Origin: Fimbriiglobus sp.
GTDB taxonomy: Bacteria; Planctomycetota; Planctomycetia; Gemmatales; Gemmataceae
Reading direction: 5' to 3'
Length of the DNA stretch: 13,894 nucleotides
NCBI GenBank assembly: GCA_025352585.1
Contig: JANXTD010000047.1
Coordinates: 1-13,894, forward strand
In this document: piece after piece, positions 1-7,992 of the stretch
Numbering within the stretch: the stretch's first letter is position 1
How the letters are laid out: the number at the start of each line of letters is the position of its first letter
Position numbers and translations under genes: made by a program
The notes under the pieces: generated by a model
The model's database searches: none
The model's input: the letters and a program-made list of their open reading frames with translations, nothing else
Told to the model about the DNA's origin: nothing

Positions 1-540
1 AGCGCCGCCGACGAGACGACGCTGGTGGCAAGCAGCGACAAGAAGTTGCTCGTCGGCGTCCTCGACGCGGCCGCCGAGAAGACCAAGCCGGCCGTCAAGA
101 AGGAACTGGCCCAACTGCTGCTCAAGATGGACGAGAAGGCCTCGATGTACGTCTGCGGCGTCGTCGCGGAAGGCTCGAAGGTCGAGATCCCGCCGAACCT
201 CAACATCCCCGGCGTGGACGGAGCCAAGGTCGCCAAGCAACTCGAGAGGTTGACGAACCTGAGCTTCACCGTCCGCGTCACCGACGAGGTGACCGTCGAC
301 GGCGTCGCCGGCATGAAGGACACCGACTCGGCCGACGACTTCGGCGACACGCTGAACCAACTCATCGGCACCGTGAAGGGCTTCCTGCCGCTGGTGACCA
401 TGCAGCAGCCGAAGCTCAAGTCCCTCGCCGACGAGGTCGGCAAGACCCTCAAGAGCAAGGTCAAGGACAAGGACGTGACGCTCGGCCTGAAGATCTCCGC
501 CGACTCCATCGACAAGGCCGCCGGCGGCGGCAACGACTGA
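1..540 (+). CDS. Hypothetical protein, C-terminal part (5' end outside window)
   Basis: The reading frame is open from base 1 to the TGA at 538-540, so the start is upstream of the window. An in-frame GTG at 25 has no ribosome binding site and falls inside what looks like a beta-strand (DETTLVASSDKK), so I treat the gene as partial. About 179 residues are visible: alternating short strands and Lys/Asp-rich amphipathic helices, one Cys in MYVCGVV, and a Gly-rich end (AAGGGND). I see no membrane segment, nucleotide-binding motif or catalytic signature. The texture resembles large exported hypothetical proteins of planctomycetes, but that is an impression, not a family assignment. A strong hairpin follows 23 bases after the stop, so this gene probably ends its own transcript before mnmE. 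Confidence 0.75.
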   Translation, partial: SAADETTLVASSDKKLLVGVLDAAAEKTKPAVKKELAQLLLKMDEKASMYVCGVVAEGSKVEIPPNLNIPGVDGAKVAKQLERLTNLSFTVRVTDEVTVDGVAGMKDTDSADDFGDTLNQLIGTVKGFLPLVTMQQPKLKSLADEVGKTLKSKVKDKDVTLGLKISADSIDKAAGGGND

Positions 541-562
541 CCGCGACTGACGTGATCTCGCC

Positions 563-587
563 CCGCCCGGAGTCCCCCTCCGGGCGG
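563..587 (+). terminator. Terminator-like hairpin after the first gene
   Basis: CCGCCCGGAG at 563-572 is the exact reverse complement of CTCCGGGCGG at 578-587, giving a 10-bp perfect stem with a 5-base loop (TCCCC). It starts 23 bases after the stop codon of the preceding gene. No T-tract follows (CGTCGTTGACC), so it is not a classic intrinsic terminator. It may still stop polymerase or protect the 3' end of the message. Confidence 0.55.
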
Positions 588-614
588 CGTCGTTGACCCC
601 CACTGAGGGCGACC

Positions 615-1928
615 ATGATCCCCGACCCGGACGACACCATCGTCGCGCTCTCGTCGGCCCCCGGCCCCGGCGGCCGCGCCGTCGTGCGGGTCAGTGGCCC
701 ACGGACCCGCACCGTGGTCCGCGCCGTCACCGCCGACGCCGACACGCCGTTCAAGCTCACGCCGACGCGGTTGACGCTGAGCGGAGTCGGCGCGGCGTTG
801 CCGGCCGACCTGCACTTCCGCGTGGCACCCGACACCTACACCGGGCAAGACCTCGCCGAACTGCACACGATCGCCTGCCCGCCGCTCGTCGAGCGCCTGA
901 TCGCCGACCTGCTCGCTGCGGGGGCGCGGCCGGCCGAGCGCGGCGAGTTCACCCTGCGGGCCTTCCTCGCCGGCAAGAAGGATCTGCCGCAGGCCGAGGC
1001 GGTGCTGGCCGTCATCGACGCCCGCACGCCGGCCGACTTGGGCCACGCGCTCACGCAACTCGCCGGCGGAGTGACGCTGCCGTTGCAAGCGTTGCGCGAA
1101 GACTTGCTCAACCTCGTCGCCGACGTGGAGGCCGGCCTCGACTTCGTCGGCGAGGACATCGAGTTCGTCACGGCCGCCGACGTGATGACGCGCGTGTCCC
1201 GCGGCATCGCCCACCTCGTCAACCTGCGCCGGCAACTCGAAGCCCGCTCCCGCAGTGACGATGCGTTGCGCGTGGTGCTCGTCGGGGCACCGAACGCCGG
1301 CAAGAGTAGTCTTTTCAACGCACTGCTGGGCGAGTCGGCCGCGCTCGTCAGCCCCGTCGCCGGCACGACCCGCGACTACCTGACGGCAAACTTGAGTGTT
1401 GCCGGCGTGGCCGTCGAGCTGATCGACACGGCCGGCCACGAGGCCGCCCGCGACGACATCGAGGCTCAGTCGCAACTCCTCAGCGACGGGCAAAAGTTGC
1501 GGGCCGACTTGGTGCTACACTGCGTCCCGGCCGACGCGCCGGAGGTGCCGCCCGCGCGGTTCCCCCACGCGGCCGAGGTGCTGACGGTCCGCACGAAGTC
1601 CGACCTCGCGCCGTCCTTGCGGGCCGACGTGACGGTGACCCTCTTGGACGCCGGCGGACTCGATAGCCTGTTACTCCACCTCCGAGTCGCCGTCGGCCGG
1701 CTGTCGCAAGCCCCGCTCGCGCCGAGTCAGAGCCGCTGCCGAGTACACGTCGGCCGGGGGCTCGAAGCCCTGCGTCGCGCCCACGAGCACGCCCGCGAGT
1801 CGGACCCGCTCGAGCTGCTCGCTCTGGCGCTCCGGGAGGCGCTCGACGAAGTCGGCGCGATGGCCGGGGCCGTCTACACCAACGACCTGCTCGACCGCAT
1901 CTTCTCGCGCTTTTGCATCGGCAAGTAG
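615..1928 (+). CDS. mnmE: tRNA uridine-5-carboxymethylaminomethyl modification GTPase MnmE (TrmE)
   Basis: MnmE works with MnmG to modify the wobble uridine (position 34) of certain tRNAs, using GTP hydrolysis and a folate one-carbon donor. The 437-residue product is close to the usual 450. The N-terminal folate-binding domain spans about 1-115, helical segments flank the G domain, and the G domain lies near 218-360: G1 GAPNAGKS (224-231), G2 TTRD (251-254), G3 DTAG (271-274), G4 TKSD (327-330, usually NKxD). E283 aligns with the catalytic Glu282 of E. coli MnmE. The protein ends in the hallmark FCIGK, with Cys434. Oddities: the conserved HGGP stretch of the folate domain is replaced by HTIACPP (84-90), and the segment after DTAG is altered. 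The ATG at 615 is supported by GAGGG at 605-609, five bases upstream. mnmG is not in the window. Confidence 0.95.
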   Translation: MIPDPDDTIVALSSAPGPGGRAVVRVSGPRTRTVVRAVTADADTPFKLTPTRLTLSGVGAALPADLHFRVAPDTYTGQDLAELHTIACPPLVERLIADLLAAGARPAERGEFTLRAFLAGKKDLPQAEAVLAVIDARTPADLGHALTQLAGGVTLPLQALREDLLNLVADVEAGLDFVGEDIEFVTAADVMTRVSRGIAHLVNLRRQLEARSRSDDALRVVLVGAPNAGKSSLFNALLGESAALVSPVAGTTRDYLTANLSVAGVAVELIDTAGHEAARDDIEAQSQLLSDGQKLRADLVLHCVPADAPEVPPARFPHAAEVLTVRTKSDLAPSLRADVTVTLLDAGGLDSLLLHLRVAVGRLSQAPLAPSQSRCRVHVGRGLEALRRAHEHARESDPLELLALALREALDEVGAMAGAVYTNDLLDRIFSRFCIGK

Positions 1929-1936
1929 TTCCTAAG

Positions 1937-1952
1937 CGGCACGCCACTTGCG
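1937..1952 (+). promoter_or_regulatory. Sigma-54 (-24/-12) promoter before the pentapeptide/channel gene
   Basis: The sequence CGGCACGCCACTTGCG matches the sigma-54 consensus TGGCACG-N4-TTGCW at every core position. GG is at 1938-1939 and GC at 1950-1951, with the required 10 bases between. Only the outer T and final W differ. It sits in the 72-base gap after mnmE and predicts a start of transcription near 1963, about 38 bases before the ATG at 2001. A nearly identical element precedes the next transcription unit. The match is seen directly; activity is inferred. Confidence 0.75.
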
Positions 1953-2000
1953 TGAACGTATCGGGCCACCTTCGCGCCGCGGGACGACTCCGGACACACC

Positions 2001-3374
2001 ATGCAAGCAGCCGAACGCCCCGCCGCACACGCCGACGCCCTGGCATCGCTCGCCGTGGCGACTCCGGCCGAACGTGCGGCCACGGTCCTGGCGATGCTCC
2101 AAGCCCTGACGCCCGACCGGCGACTGGTGCTCGGCGCGGTTGCCGGCGTCGGGGCCATCCTCGACGACGTGGCGTTGCCGGGGGCGCGGATGCCGTCGGC
2201 CGACCTGGCGGGGGCCAAGGCGCGACGGGCCGACCTGCGGCGGGCCGACCTCGAAGGCGCGGACTTGCGCGGGGCCGACCTCGGCGGGTCGCGGCTGGGC
2301 CGGGCGATTTTGGCGACGGCCAACCTGGGCGGGGCCGAGTTGGCGGCGACCGACCTGACCGGGGCCGACTTGAGCAAAGCCAACCTCGGCAAGGCGCTGT
2401 GCGAGGAGGCCTGCTTCGCCGGGGCCAAGTTGCGCTTCGCCGACCTGCGCGACGCGACGTGCGAGCAGGCCAAGTTCCCGCGCGCGGACCTCTGGGGGGC
2501 CGACCTCACCGGGGCCGAGTGCGGCCGCGCCGACTTCCGCCGCGCGGTCTTGACCGAGGCGTCGGCGTGCGGGGCCGACTTCCGCGGGGCCGACCTGCGC
2601 GGGGCCAACCTGACCCGCGCCGACTTCCGGGCGGCCGACCTGTCGCGGGCCGACTTGCGGGGGGCGCACGTCGTCGGGGCCGACTTCCGCGGGGCCAACC
2701 TCCAGCACGCCCGCCTCGACGGCCTCGACCTCACCGCCGTCGCCCTCGAAGGCGTGCGACTCGCCGGGGCACAGCTCGACGGCGCGCGCCTCGAGTGGCG
2801 GCAGTTCGGCGAGCGCCTCGGCGAGGAGATCGGCGGCGACATCGAGGCGGCGCGGGGCGGCTACCTCACGCTCGAGCGCGTCTTCATCGCCCTGGGCGAC
2901 ACCGCCGCGGCGAGTTGGGCGTACCTGCGTCGCCGCCGCATGGAGAAGCGACACGCCTGGCGCGCGGCCAAGCACCGCTGGGCGCAGCGCCGGCCCGTCG
3001 CCGCGCTCAAGGCGGCCGGGGCCGCGGCGGGCGACCAGGGCATCGAGTGGCTGTGCGACTACGGCGAGAGCGTCGGCCGGGTGCTGGGCGCGCTCGCCGC
3101 GGTCTTCGTCGGCTTCGCCGTGCTCTACGGCGTCACGCAAAGCGTCGTCCGCGTCGGGACGGGGCCGGACGGCGTCGAGGTGCGGCAGGTCACCGCCGAC
3201 CCGTCGGACCTGGCGATCTTTAGCCTGCTCGCGCTGACCACCTCGGGGTCGCCGGTGGTGGCCCTCCAACCGCGCGACCAGTTCGTCCACTTCCTGACGG
3301 GCATCCAGGCGCTCTTCGGCATCTCGCTGACGGGACTGCTCGGCTTCGTCGTCGGCAACCGCATCCGCCGCTGA
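2001..3374 (+). CDS. Pentapeptide-repeat protein with C-terminal two-helix ion-channel-like domain
   Basis: A 457-residue product. Residues about 57-266 are an almost unbroken run of A(D/N)LXX pentapeptides, expected to form a right-handed quadrilateral beta-helix. A linker follows (about 285-355) with the pattern LERVFIALGD...ASWAYLRRRRMEKR...CDYGES, which I associate with pentapeptide-channel fusions. The end has a hydrophobic helix (about 359-378), a re-entrant pore-like segment (DLAIFSLLALTTSGSP, about 403-418) and a second helix (about 431-452), then a basic tail. This order matches the two-transmembrane Ion_trans_2 architecture. The selectivity filter, usually T-V-G-Y-G, reads T-S-G-S-P, so potassium selectivity is doubtful. 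There is no signal peptide, so the repeats should be cytoplasmic. The binding-site match before ATG 2001 is weak (GGA at 1992-1994). A sigma-54-type promoter lies upstream. The channel role is inferred from topology. Confidence 0.85.
   Translation: MQAAERPAAHADALASLAVATPAERAATVLAMLQALTPDRRLVLGAVAGVGAILDDVALPGARMPSADLAGAKARRADLRRADLEGADLRGADLGGSRLGRAILATANLGGAELAATDLTGADLSKANLGKALCEEACFAGAKLRFADLRDATCEQAKFPRADLWGADLTGAECGRADFRRAVLTEASACGADFRGADLRGANLTRADFRAADLSRADLRGAHVVGADFRGANLQHARLDGLDLTAVALEGVRLAGAQLDGARLEWRQFGERLGEEIGGDIEAARGGYLTLERVFIALGDTAAASWAYLRRRRMEKRHAWRAAKHRWAQRRPVAALKAAGAAAGDQGIEWLCDYGESVGRVLGALAAVFVGFAVLYGVTQSVVRVGTGPDGVEVRQVTADPSDLAIFSLLALTTSGSPVVALQPRDQFVHFLTGIQALFGISLTGLLGFVVGNRIRR
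2169..2798 (+). repeat. Degenerate 15-base coding repeat encoding pentapeptides
   Basis: Units with the core GGGGCCGAC / GCCGACCTG recur at 15- and 30-base intervals across this stretch, each encoding one five-residue turn (A-D/N-L-x-x). About 42 turns are present, with the central Leu or Phe mostly conserved. The DNA repeats are divergent rather than identical, as expected for an old protein repeat instead of a recent tandem expansion. The antisense strand is stop-free over the same region only because of this composition. Confidence 0.8.
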
Positions 3375-3388
3375 CACGAGACTCCGGA

Positions 3389-3404
3389 CGGCACGCCGAT
3401 TGCA
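3389..3404 (+). promoter_or_regulatory. Sigma-54 (-24/-12) promoter before the transporter-kinase unit
   Basis: CGGCACGCCGATTGCA carries GG at 3390-3391 and GC at 3402-3403, separated by exactly 10 bases, and matches GGCACG-N4-TTGCA fully. It is identical to the element at 1937-1952 in 13 of 16 positions. Predicted transcription start is near 3415, about 44 bases before the ATG at 3459. Because the four genes from 3459 to 9314 are nearly contiguous, this promoter could drive all of them. Confidence 0.75.
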
Positions 3405-3458
3405 ACATTTCTTGGTGGAAAGCCCGTTACGGTTTCGCCGCCCTGGGACTCGCACGAC

Positions 3459-5336
3459 ATGACGACCCGCGCCCCCGCCTGGCACCGCTCGCTCCCCGCC
3501 GTCGCGGTCGGGGCGGTGATCGTTACCGGCGTGCTGATCGTCGCCAAGCCGGTCATCGTGCCGCTCGCGCTGGCGCTACTGCTGACGTTCGTCCTCTCGC
3601 CGGTCGTCGCGGCCTTGCAGCAGCGGCTCGGCCTGAAGCGCGTCTACGCCGTCATCGCCACCGCCCTGCTTACGTTCTCGGTCATGGGCGGGGTCGGGTA
3701 CGTCGTCGCGCTGCAAATCCAGGGGCTGGCGCAGGACATCACGAAGCACGAGAAGAACATCCGCACCAAGATCGACGGCCTCCGCGGCACCGGCAAGGGG
3801 ACGTTCACCGAACTCCTCAAGATGTTCCATGACCTGACCGAAGGGCCGGTCGGGCCGACCCCGGAGGCCACGCCGAGCGACACCGCGAAGCCGGCAGTGC
3901 CGGTGGTGCCCGTCGTGCTTTCGCAGCCGAAGGAGTCGGGGTTCTCGCGGATCGCCGACTCGGTGCTGCCGGTTCTCGAGCCGCTCGCCACGGCCGGCCT
4001 CGTGGTGATCCTCGTGATCTTCATGCTGATGAACCACGAGGATCTGCGCGACCGGCTCATCGGTCTCGTCGGGCAGAGCCGGCTGTCGAGTACGACCCGC
4101 GCGATGGGCGATGCGACCGGGCGGGTCGGCCGCTACCTGCTCTCGGTGCTGGCGGTGAATATCGTCTTCGGGGTGCTGTTCGCCGCCGGGCTGTGGCTGC
4201 TGGGGGTGCCGTACGGCTTCCTCTGGGGCTTCCTCGCAGCGATGCTGCGCTTCATCCCGTTCCTGGGGACCTGGGCCGCCGCGTCGTTCCCGATCCTGCT
4301 GAGCTTCGCCACCGCCCCCGACTGGGCGCAGCCGCTGGAGGTGTTCGCCTTCTTCGTCACGCTCGACCTGATCACCGCCAACGTCGTCGAGCCGATCGTG
4401 TTTGGCCACGGCACCGGCGTCTCGCCGATCGCGCTGCTGGTCGCGGCGGCCTTCTGGGCCTGGGTCTGGGGGCCGATCGGCTTACTGCTGGCGACGCCGC
4501 TGACCGTCTGCCTCGTCGTCCTGGGACAGTACGTCCCGCGACTCGGCTTCTTGACGCTGCTCCTCGGGAACGCCCAGGCCTTGCCGCCCCCAGCGCGGCT
4601 GTACCAGCGGCTGTTCGCGCGGGACAAGCGCGAGGCGGGGGAGCGGGCGCAGGAGTACGCGGCGTTGCAAGGCCTCGAGGGCGTGTTCGACGACATGATC
4701 GTGCCGGCGATGGTGATCGCCCGCCGCGACCGCGAGCAGGGGGCGCTCACCCCGGACGGCGAAGAGTTCGTCCTGACCGCGACCCGCGAGATTATCGCCG
4801 CGGTCGTGGCCAAGCAGGGGCTGCCGGCCGTAGAGCCGGTCGCCGTGGTCGTCGCTTGCCCGGCGCACCACCCCGCCGAGGAACCGACGCTCGACATGCT
4901 CGCCGCGCTGCTCGGCCCGGACGGCGTCCGCGTCGAGGCGCTGACGGCGAAGTCGCTGCCGTCGGAGGTTCTCGAGCGCGTCGAGCTTTTGAAGCCCGAG
5001 GCGGTGTTCCTCTCGGTGCTGCCGCCGGGCGGGCTGAGCCAGGCGGCGTACCTGTGCCGGCAACTCCGCAAGAAGTTTCCCACGCTGAAGATCGTCATCG
5101 GCTGGTGGGGGCCGGAGCGCAGTTACGACCGGCTGCTGGTCAAGATGCGCAAGGCCGGGGCCAGTTACGTGACGACTTCGTTCCGCCAGAGTCGCACGCA
5201 ACTGCGGCACGTCACCGACGTGCCACTGCCCGCGGAGGTTCCGCAAGCGGCGGTCGCGAAGCCGAATGGTGTCGGCGGCATCCCGCCGAGTCTGGGTCGC
5301 AAGGCGAAGATGAAGGCCATCAGAGGTAAATCGTGA
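3459..5336 (+). CDS. AI-2E/PerM-family membrane transporter with C-terminal B12-binding-like domain
   Basis: A 625-residue product. Residues about 15-365 form the AI-2E (PerM, formerly DUF20/UPF0118) membrane domain. Two helices sit near the N-terminus (about 15-50), followed by others near 64-85 and 178-191. A variable loop rich in Pro and Thr lies between (about 125-160). The family signatures RFIPFLGTW (264-272) and the long EPIVFG...GPIGLLLATPL region (311-349) are clear. Members export or take up diverse small solutes; a quorum-signal substrate should not be assumed. Residues about 460-585 form a Rossmann-like alpha/beta domain with the layout of B12-binding modules (VVVACPAHHPAEEPTLDMLA, then AVFLSVLPPGG, then LKIVIGWWG). 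It lacks the DxHxxG cobalamin-ligand motif, so it probably senses or binds something else. The gene overlaps the kinase gene by four bases, suggesting translational coupling. Confidence 0.88.
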   Translation: MTTRAPAWHRSLPAVAVGAVIVTGVLIVAKPVIVPLALALLLTFVLSPVVAALQQRLGLKRVYAVIATALLTFSVMGGVGYVVALQIQGLAQDITKHEKNIRTKIDGLRGTGKGTFTELLKMFHDLTEGPVGPTPEATPSDTAKPAVPVVPVVLSQPKESGFSRIADSVLPVLEPLATAGLVVILVIFMLMNHEDLRDRLIGLVGQSRLSSTTRAMGDATGRVGRYLLSVLAVNIVFGVLFAAGLWLLGVPYGFLWGFLAAMLRFIPFLGTWAAASFPILLSFATAPDWAQPLEVFAFFVTLDLITANVVEPIVFGHGTGVSPIALLVAAAFWAWVWGPIGLLLATPLTVCLVVLGQYVPRLGFLTLLLGNAQALPPPARLYQRLFARDKREAGERAQEYAALQGLEGVFDDMIVPAMVIARRDREQGALTPDGEEFVLTATREIIAAVVAKQGLPAVEPVAVVVACPAHHPAEEPTLDMLAALLGPDGVRVEALTAKSLPSEVLERVELLKPEAVFLSVLPPGGLSQAAYLCRQLRKKFPTLKIVIGWWGPERSYDRLLVKMRKAGASYVTTSFRQSRTQLRHVTDVPLPAEVPQAAVAKPNGVGGIPPSLGRKAKMKAIRGKS

Positions 5337-7978
5337 CCGCCATCCGCAAACTGATCGCCGGCGCGGCCTGGGTGGGTCTGGCCGTCGCGTTGGGTGTCCT
5401 GGCGCTGAACGCGCTGGTTGCCCACCGCAACACCCGGCAACTCTACGACGACGCCGGCTGGGTCGATCACACCCACCAGGTGCTCCACGGCCTGGGCGAC
5501 ATCTACGCCACCGTGCTGGAGGCCGAGTCGAACCAGCGCGGTTACCTGATCGGCGGCGACGGGTCGCTCCGCGACTCGTACCGCGCCGCCTCGGCGGAGG
5601 CTGCCAAGCAACTCGACGCGGTCGGGGAACTGACGGCCGACAACCCGTCGCAACAAGCGCGCGTTTCGACGCTTCGCGAGGCCATCGCCGTGAAGTTCCG
5701 GCTGATGGACGAGAACGTCGCGAGGCGGGAAAGCCAGGCTCCGATTGATGTCAGTCGCGTCGCTCAGGGCCGGCAGGCGATGAGCGTCGTGCGGGACGCC
5801 GTCGCCTTGATGGAGTCGGAGGAACGCGGGCTTCTCGCCGCCCGCTCCGCGGAGACGCAAGTCAGCTACCGCCGCACTAACATCGCGTTCGCCGTCGCTA
5901 GCCTGCTCGCCGCGGCGGTCCTCGTCACCGCGTTCCTACTGATTCGCCGCGACCTCACCCGACGCCAGGCCGAGGAGGAAAGCGCGCTCGAAGCCGCACG
6001 CTTCACGCGGATGATCCTCGAATCGACCGCCGAGGGGATTTACGGCGTCGATCCCGACGGCCACTGCACCTTCGTCAACACCGCCGGGGCGCGAATGCTC
6101 GGCCACGAGCCGGCCGAACTGCTGGGCAAGAATCTCCACGAACTCGCCCACCACACGCACCCCGACGGCACCCCTTACCCGGCGACCGAGTGCCCGATTT
6201 ATCAGGGGCTGAAGGCCCGCCGGCGCAGCGTGCGCATCGATACCGAGGTGTTCTGGCGTAAAGACGGCACGTCGTTCCCCGTCGAATACGCCTCCGCCCC
6301 GATGCGCGACGACGGCGAGTCGATCGGTGCCGTCGTGTCGTTCAACAACATCACCGCCCGCAAGCGTGCAGAAGAGGATTTGCGGCTCGCCACCGCGGCG
6401 GCGGAGGCGGCGAACCAGGCCAAGAGTACCTTCCTCGCCAACATGAGCCACGAGTTGCGCACTCCGCTCAACGCCGTGATCCTGTACAGCGAACTCCTCC
6501 AGGAGGAGGCCGAGGACCAGGGCCTCGAATCGTTCCTGCCCGACCTCGAAAAGATTCGCTCCGCCGGCCGGCACTTGCTCGGCCTCATCAACAACATCCT
6601 CGACCTGTCGAAGATCGAGGCCGGCAAAATGGACCTGTATCTCGAAACCTTCGACCTCAAAGAAGTGGTCAACGACGTGGCGGCGACTTCGCGGCCGCTG
6701 TTCGAGAAGCGGCACAACGCCCTGACCCTCGACCTCGCCGCGGACACCGGCGGCATGCACGCCGACCAGACCAAGGTGCGGCAGATCCTCTTCAACCTGC
6801 TCTCGAACGCCTCGAAGTTCACCGAGAACGGTACGATCATGCTCAAGGTCACCCGCCACCCCGAGGGCGGCAAGCCAGGCGTCGAGATCCGCGTCGCCGA
6901 CACCGGCATCGGCATGACGGCGGAGCAGATCGACAGGCTGTTCCAGCCGTTCACGCAGGCCGACGCCTCGACGACGCGCAAGTTTGGCGGCACCGGGTTG
7001 GGGCTGACGATCGTGAAGCGCTTCTGCGAGCTGATGGGGGGCCACATCGACGTGGCCAGCGAAGCCGGGAAGGGCACTACGTTCACCGTCTGGCTGCCGG
7101 CCGAGGTCGCGCCGACGCCCACCGAGTCGATGGCCGACATCGCCCTGCCGGCGGTCGAGGGGAAGGCCGGCGGGCTGACAGTGCTCATCGTCGACGACGA
7201 CCCGACGGTGCGCGAGATCCTCAGCCGCGTGCTGGCGAAGGAGGGCTACCGCGTCCGCACCGCCCCCGACGGCAAGGCCGGCCTGGAGGCGGCGGCGGCC
7301 GAGCGGCCGGACCTCATCGTCCTCGACGTGATGATGCCCAAGATGGACGGCTGGGCGGTGTTGAGTGCGCTCAAAGCCGACCCGACGTTGGACGACGTGC
7401 CGGTGGTCATGCATACCATGGTGGACGACCGCAACCTGGGCTACGCCCTCGGCGCGTCGGACTACCTCACGAAGCCCGTGGACCGCGACCGCCTGGTGTC
7501 GGTGCTCAACAAGTATCGGGCGAAGTCCGCGGCCGGGCCGGTGCTGGTGGTCGAGGACGACGACGACACCCGCGAGGCGGTCCACCGGGCACTCGCCCAC
7601 GGCGGCTGGCAGGTCGCCGAGGCGAACAACGGCCGCGTCGCCCTGCAACGGCTCGCCGAGGTCAAGCCGGCGGCGGTGATTCTGGACTTGACGATGCCCG
7701 AGATGGACGGCTTCGAGTTCCTCGAGGAGATGCGCAAGAACCCCGAGTGGGCCGACGTGCCGGTCGTAGTACTGACCGCCAAGGAGTTGACGACCGAGGA
7801 GCGCGATCGGCTCAACGGCCACGTCGAGAAGGTGCTACGCAAGGGTGCCCAGGGCCAGGAGGACATCTTGCAGGAGGTCCGCCGGCTGGTCGCCGTCCAC
7901 GCCCGCCAGTCGCCGGCCGCCGCGCCGGCCGACGGCCGCAAGATTTACGATGCGACGCAGTCCGGTAACACCGCCTGA
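5333..7978 (+). CDS. Hybrid sensor histidine kinase (CHASE3-PAS-HisKA-HATPase-REC-REC)
   Basis: An 881-residue membrane kinase. A first membrane helix (about 11-29) and second (about 184-204) flank an extracytoplasmic CHASE3-type helical sensor (ESNQRGYLIGGD at 65-76). A PAS domain spans about 222-345. The HisKA box MSHELRTPLN carries the phospho-accepting His373. The ATPase domain shows the N box (NLLSNASKF, 488-496), G1 DTGIGM (523-528) and G2 GGTGLGL (552-558). Receiver 1 (about 616-728) has acidic D621-D623, phospho-site Asp665, Thr695 and Lys714. Receiver 2 (about 737-855) has the acidic cluster 741-745, Asp785, Thr815 and Lys837. No histidine phosphotransfer domain is fused. The GTG start at 5333 lies inside the upstream stop (GTGA) and has AGAGG at 5322-5326, six bases before it. 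The signal sensed is unknown. Confidence 0.95.
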   Translation: MTAIRKLIAGAAWVGLAVALGVLALNALVAHRNTRQLYDDAGWVDHTHQVLHGLGDIYATVLEAESNQRGYLIGGDGSLRDSYRAASAEAAKQLDAVGELTADNPSQQARVSTLREAIAVKFRLMDENVARRESQAPIDVSRVAQGRQAMSVVRDAVALMESEERGLLAARSAETQVSYRRTNIAFAVASLLAAAVLVTAFLLIRRDLTRRQAEEESALEAARFTRMILESTAEGIYGVDPDGHCTFVNTAGARMLGHEPAELLGKNLHELAHHTHPDGTPYPATECPIYQGLKARRRSVRIDTEVFWRKDGTSFPVEYASAPMRDDGESIGAVVSFNNITARKRAEEDLRLATAAAEAANQAKSTFLANMSHELRTPLNAVILYSELLQEEAEDQGLESFLPDLEKIRSAGRHLLGLINNILDLSKIEAGKMDLYLETFDLKEVVNDVAATSRPLFEKRHNALTLDLAADTGGMHADQTKVRQILFNLLSNASKFTENGTIMLKVTRHPEGGKPGVEIRVADTGIGMTAEQIDRLFQPFTQADASTTRKFGGTGLGLTIVKRFCELMGGHIDVASEAGKGTTFTVWLPAEVAPTPTESMADIALPAVEGKAGGLTVLIVDDDPTVREILSRVLAKEGYRVRTAPDGKAGLEAAAAERPDLIVLDVMMPKMDGWAVLSALKADPTLDDVPVVMHTMVDDRNLGYALGASDYLTKPVDRDRLVSVLNKYRAKSAAGPVLVVEDDDDTREAVHRALAHGGWQVAEANNGRVALQRLAEVKPAAVILDLTMPEMDGFEFLEEMRKNPEWADVPVVVLTAKELTTEERDRLNGHVEKVLRKGAQGQEDILQEVRRLVAVHARQSPAAAPADGRKIYDATQSGNTA

Positions 7979-7992
7979 ACGGGAGGGTAAGA

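Noticed and set aside
3400..3431. TTGCAA and GTTACG as a housekeeping -35/-10 pair before the transporter gene
   Set aside because: Spacing is about 20 bases and the -10 match is poor. The TTGC is better explained as the -12 part of the sigma-54 element.
1932..3485. Long minus-strand open frame (about 517 codons) opposite the pentapeptide gene
   Set aside because: Its repetitive EVGPAQVGP-like translation is the mirror of the pentapeptide repeats. The plus strand has clear domain structure and a promoter.
5936..7822. Minus-strand open frame of about 628 codons opposite the hybrid kinase
   Set aside because: The kinase on the plus strand has every catalytic motif in order; the antisense translation has no recognisable domain.
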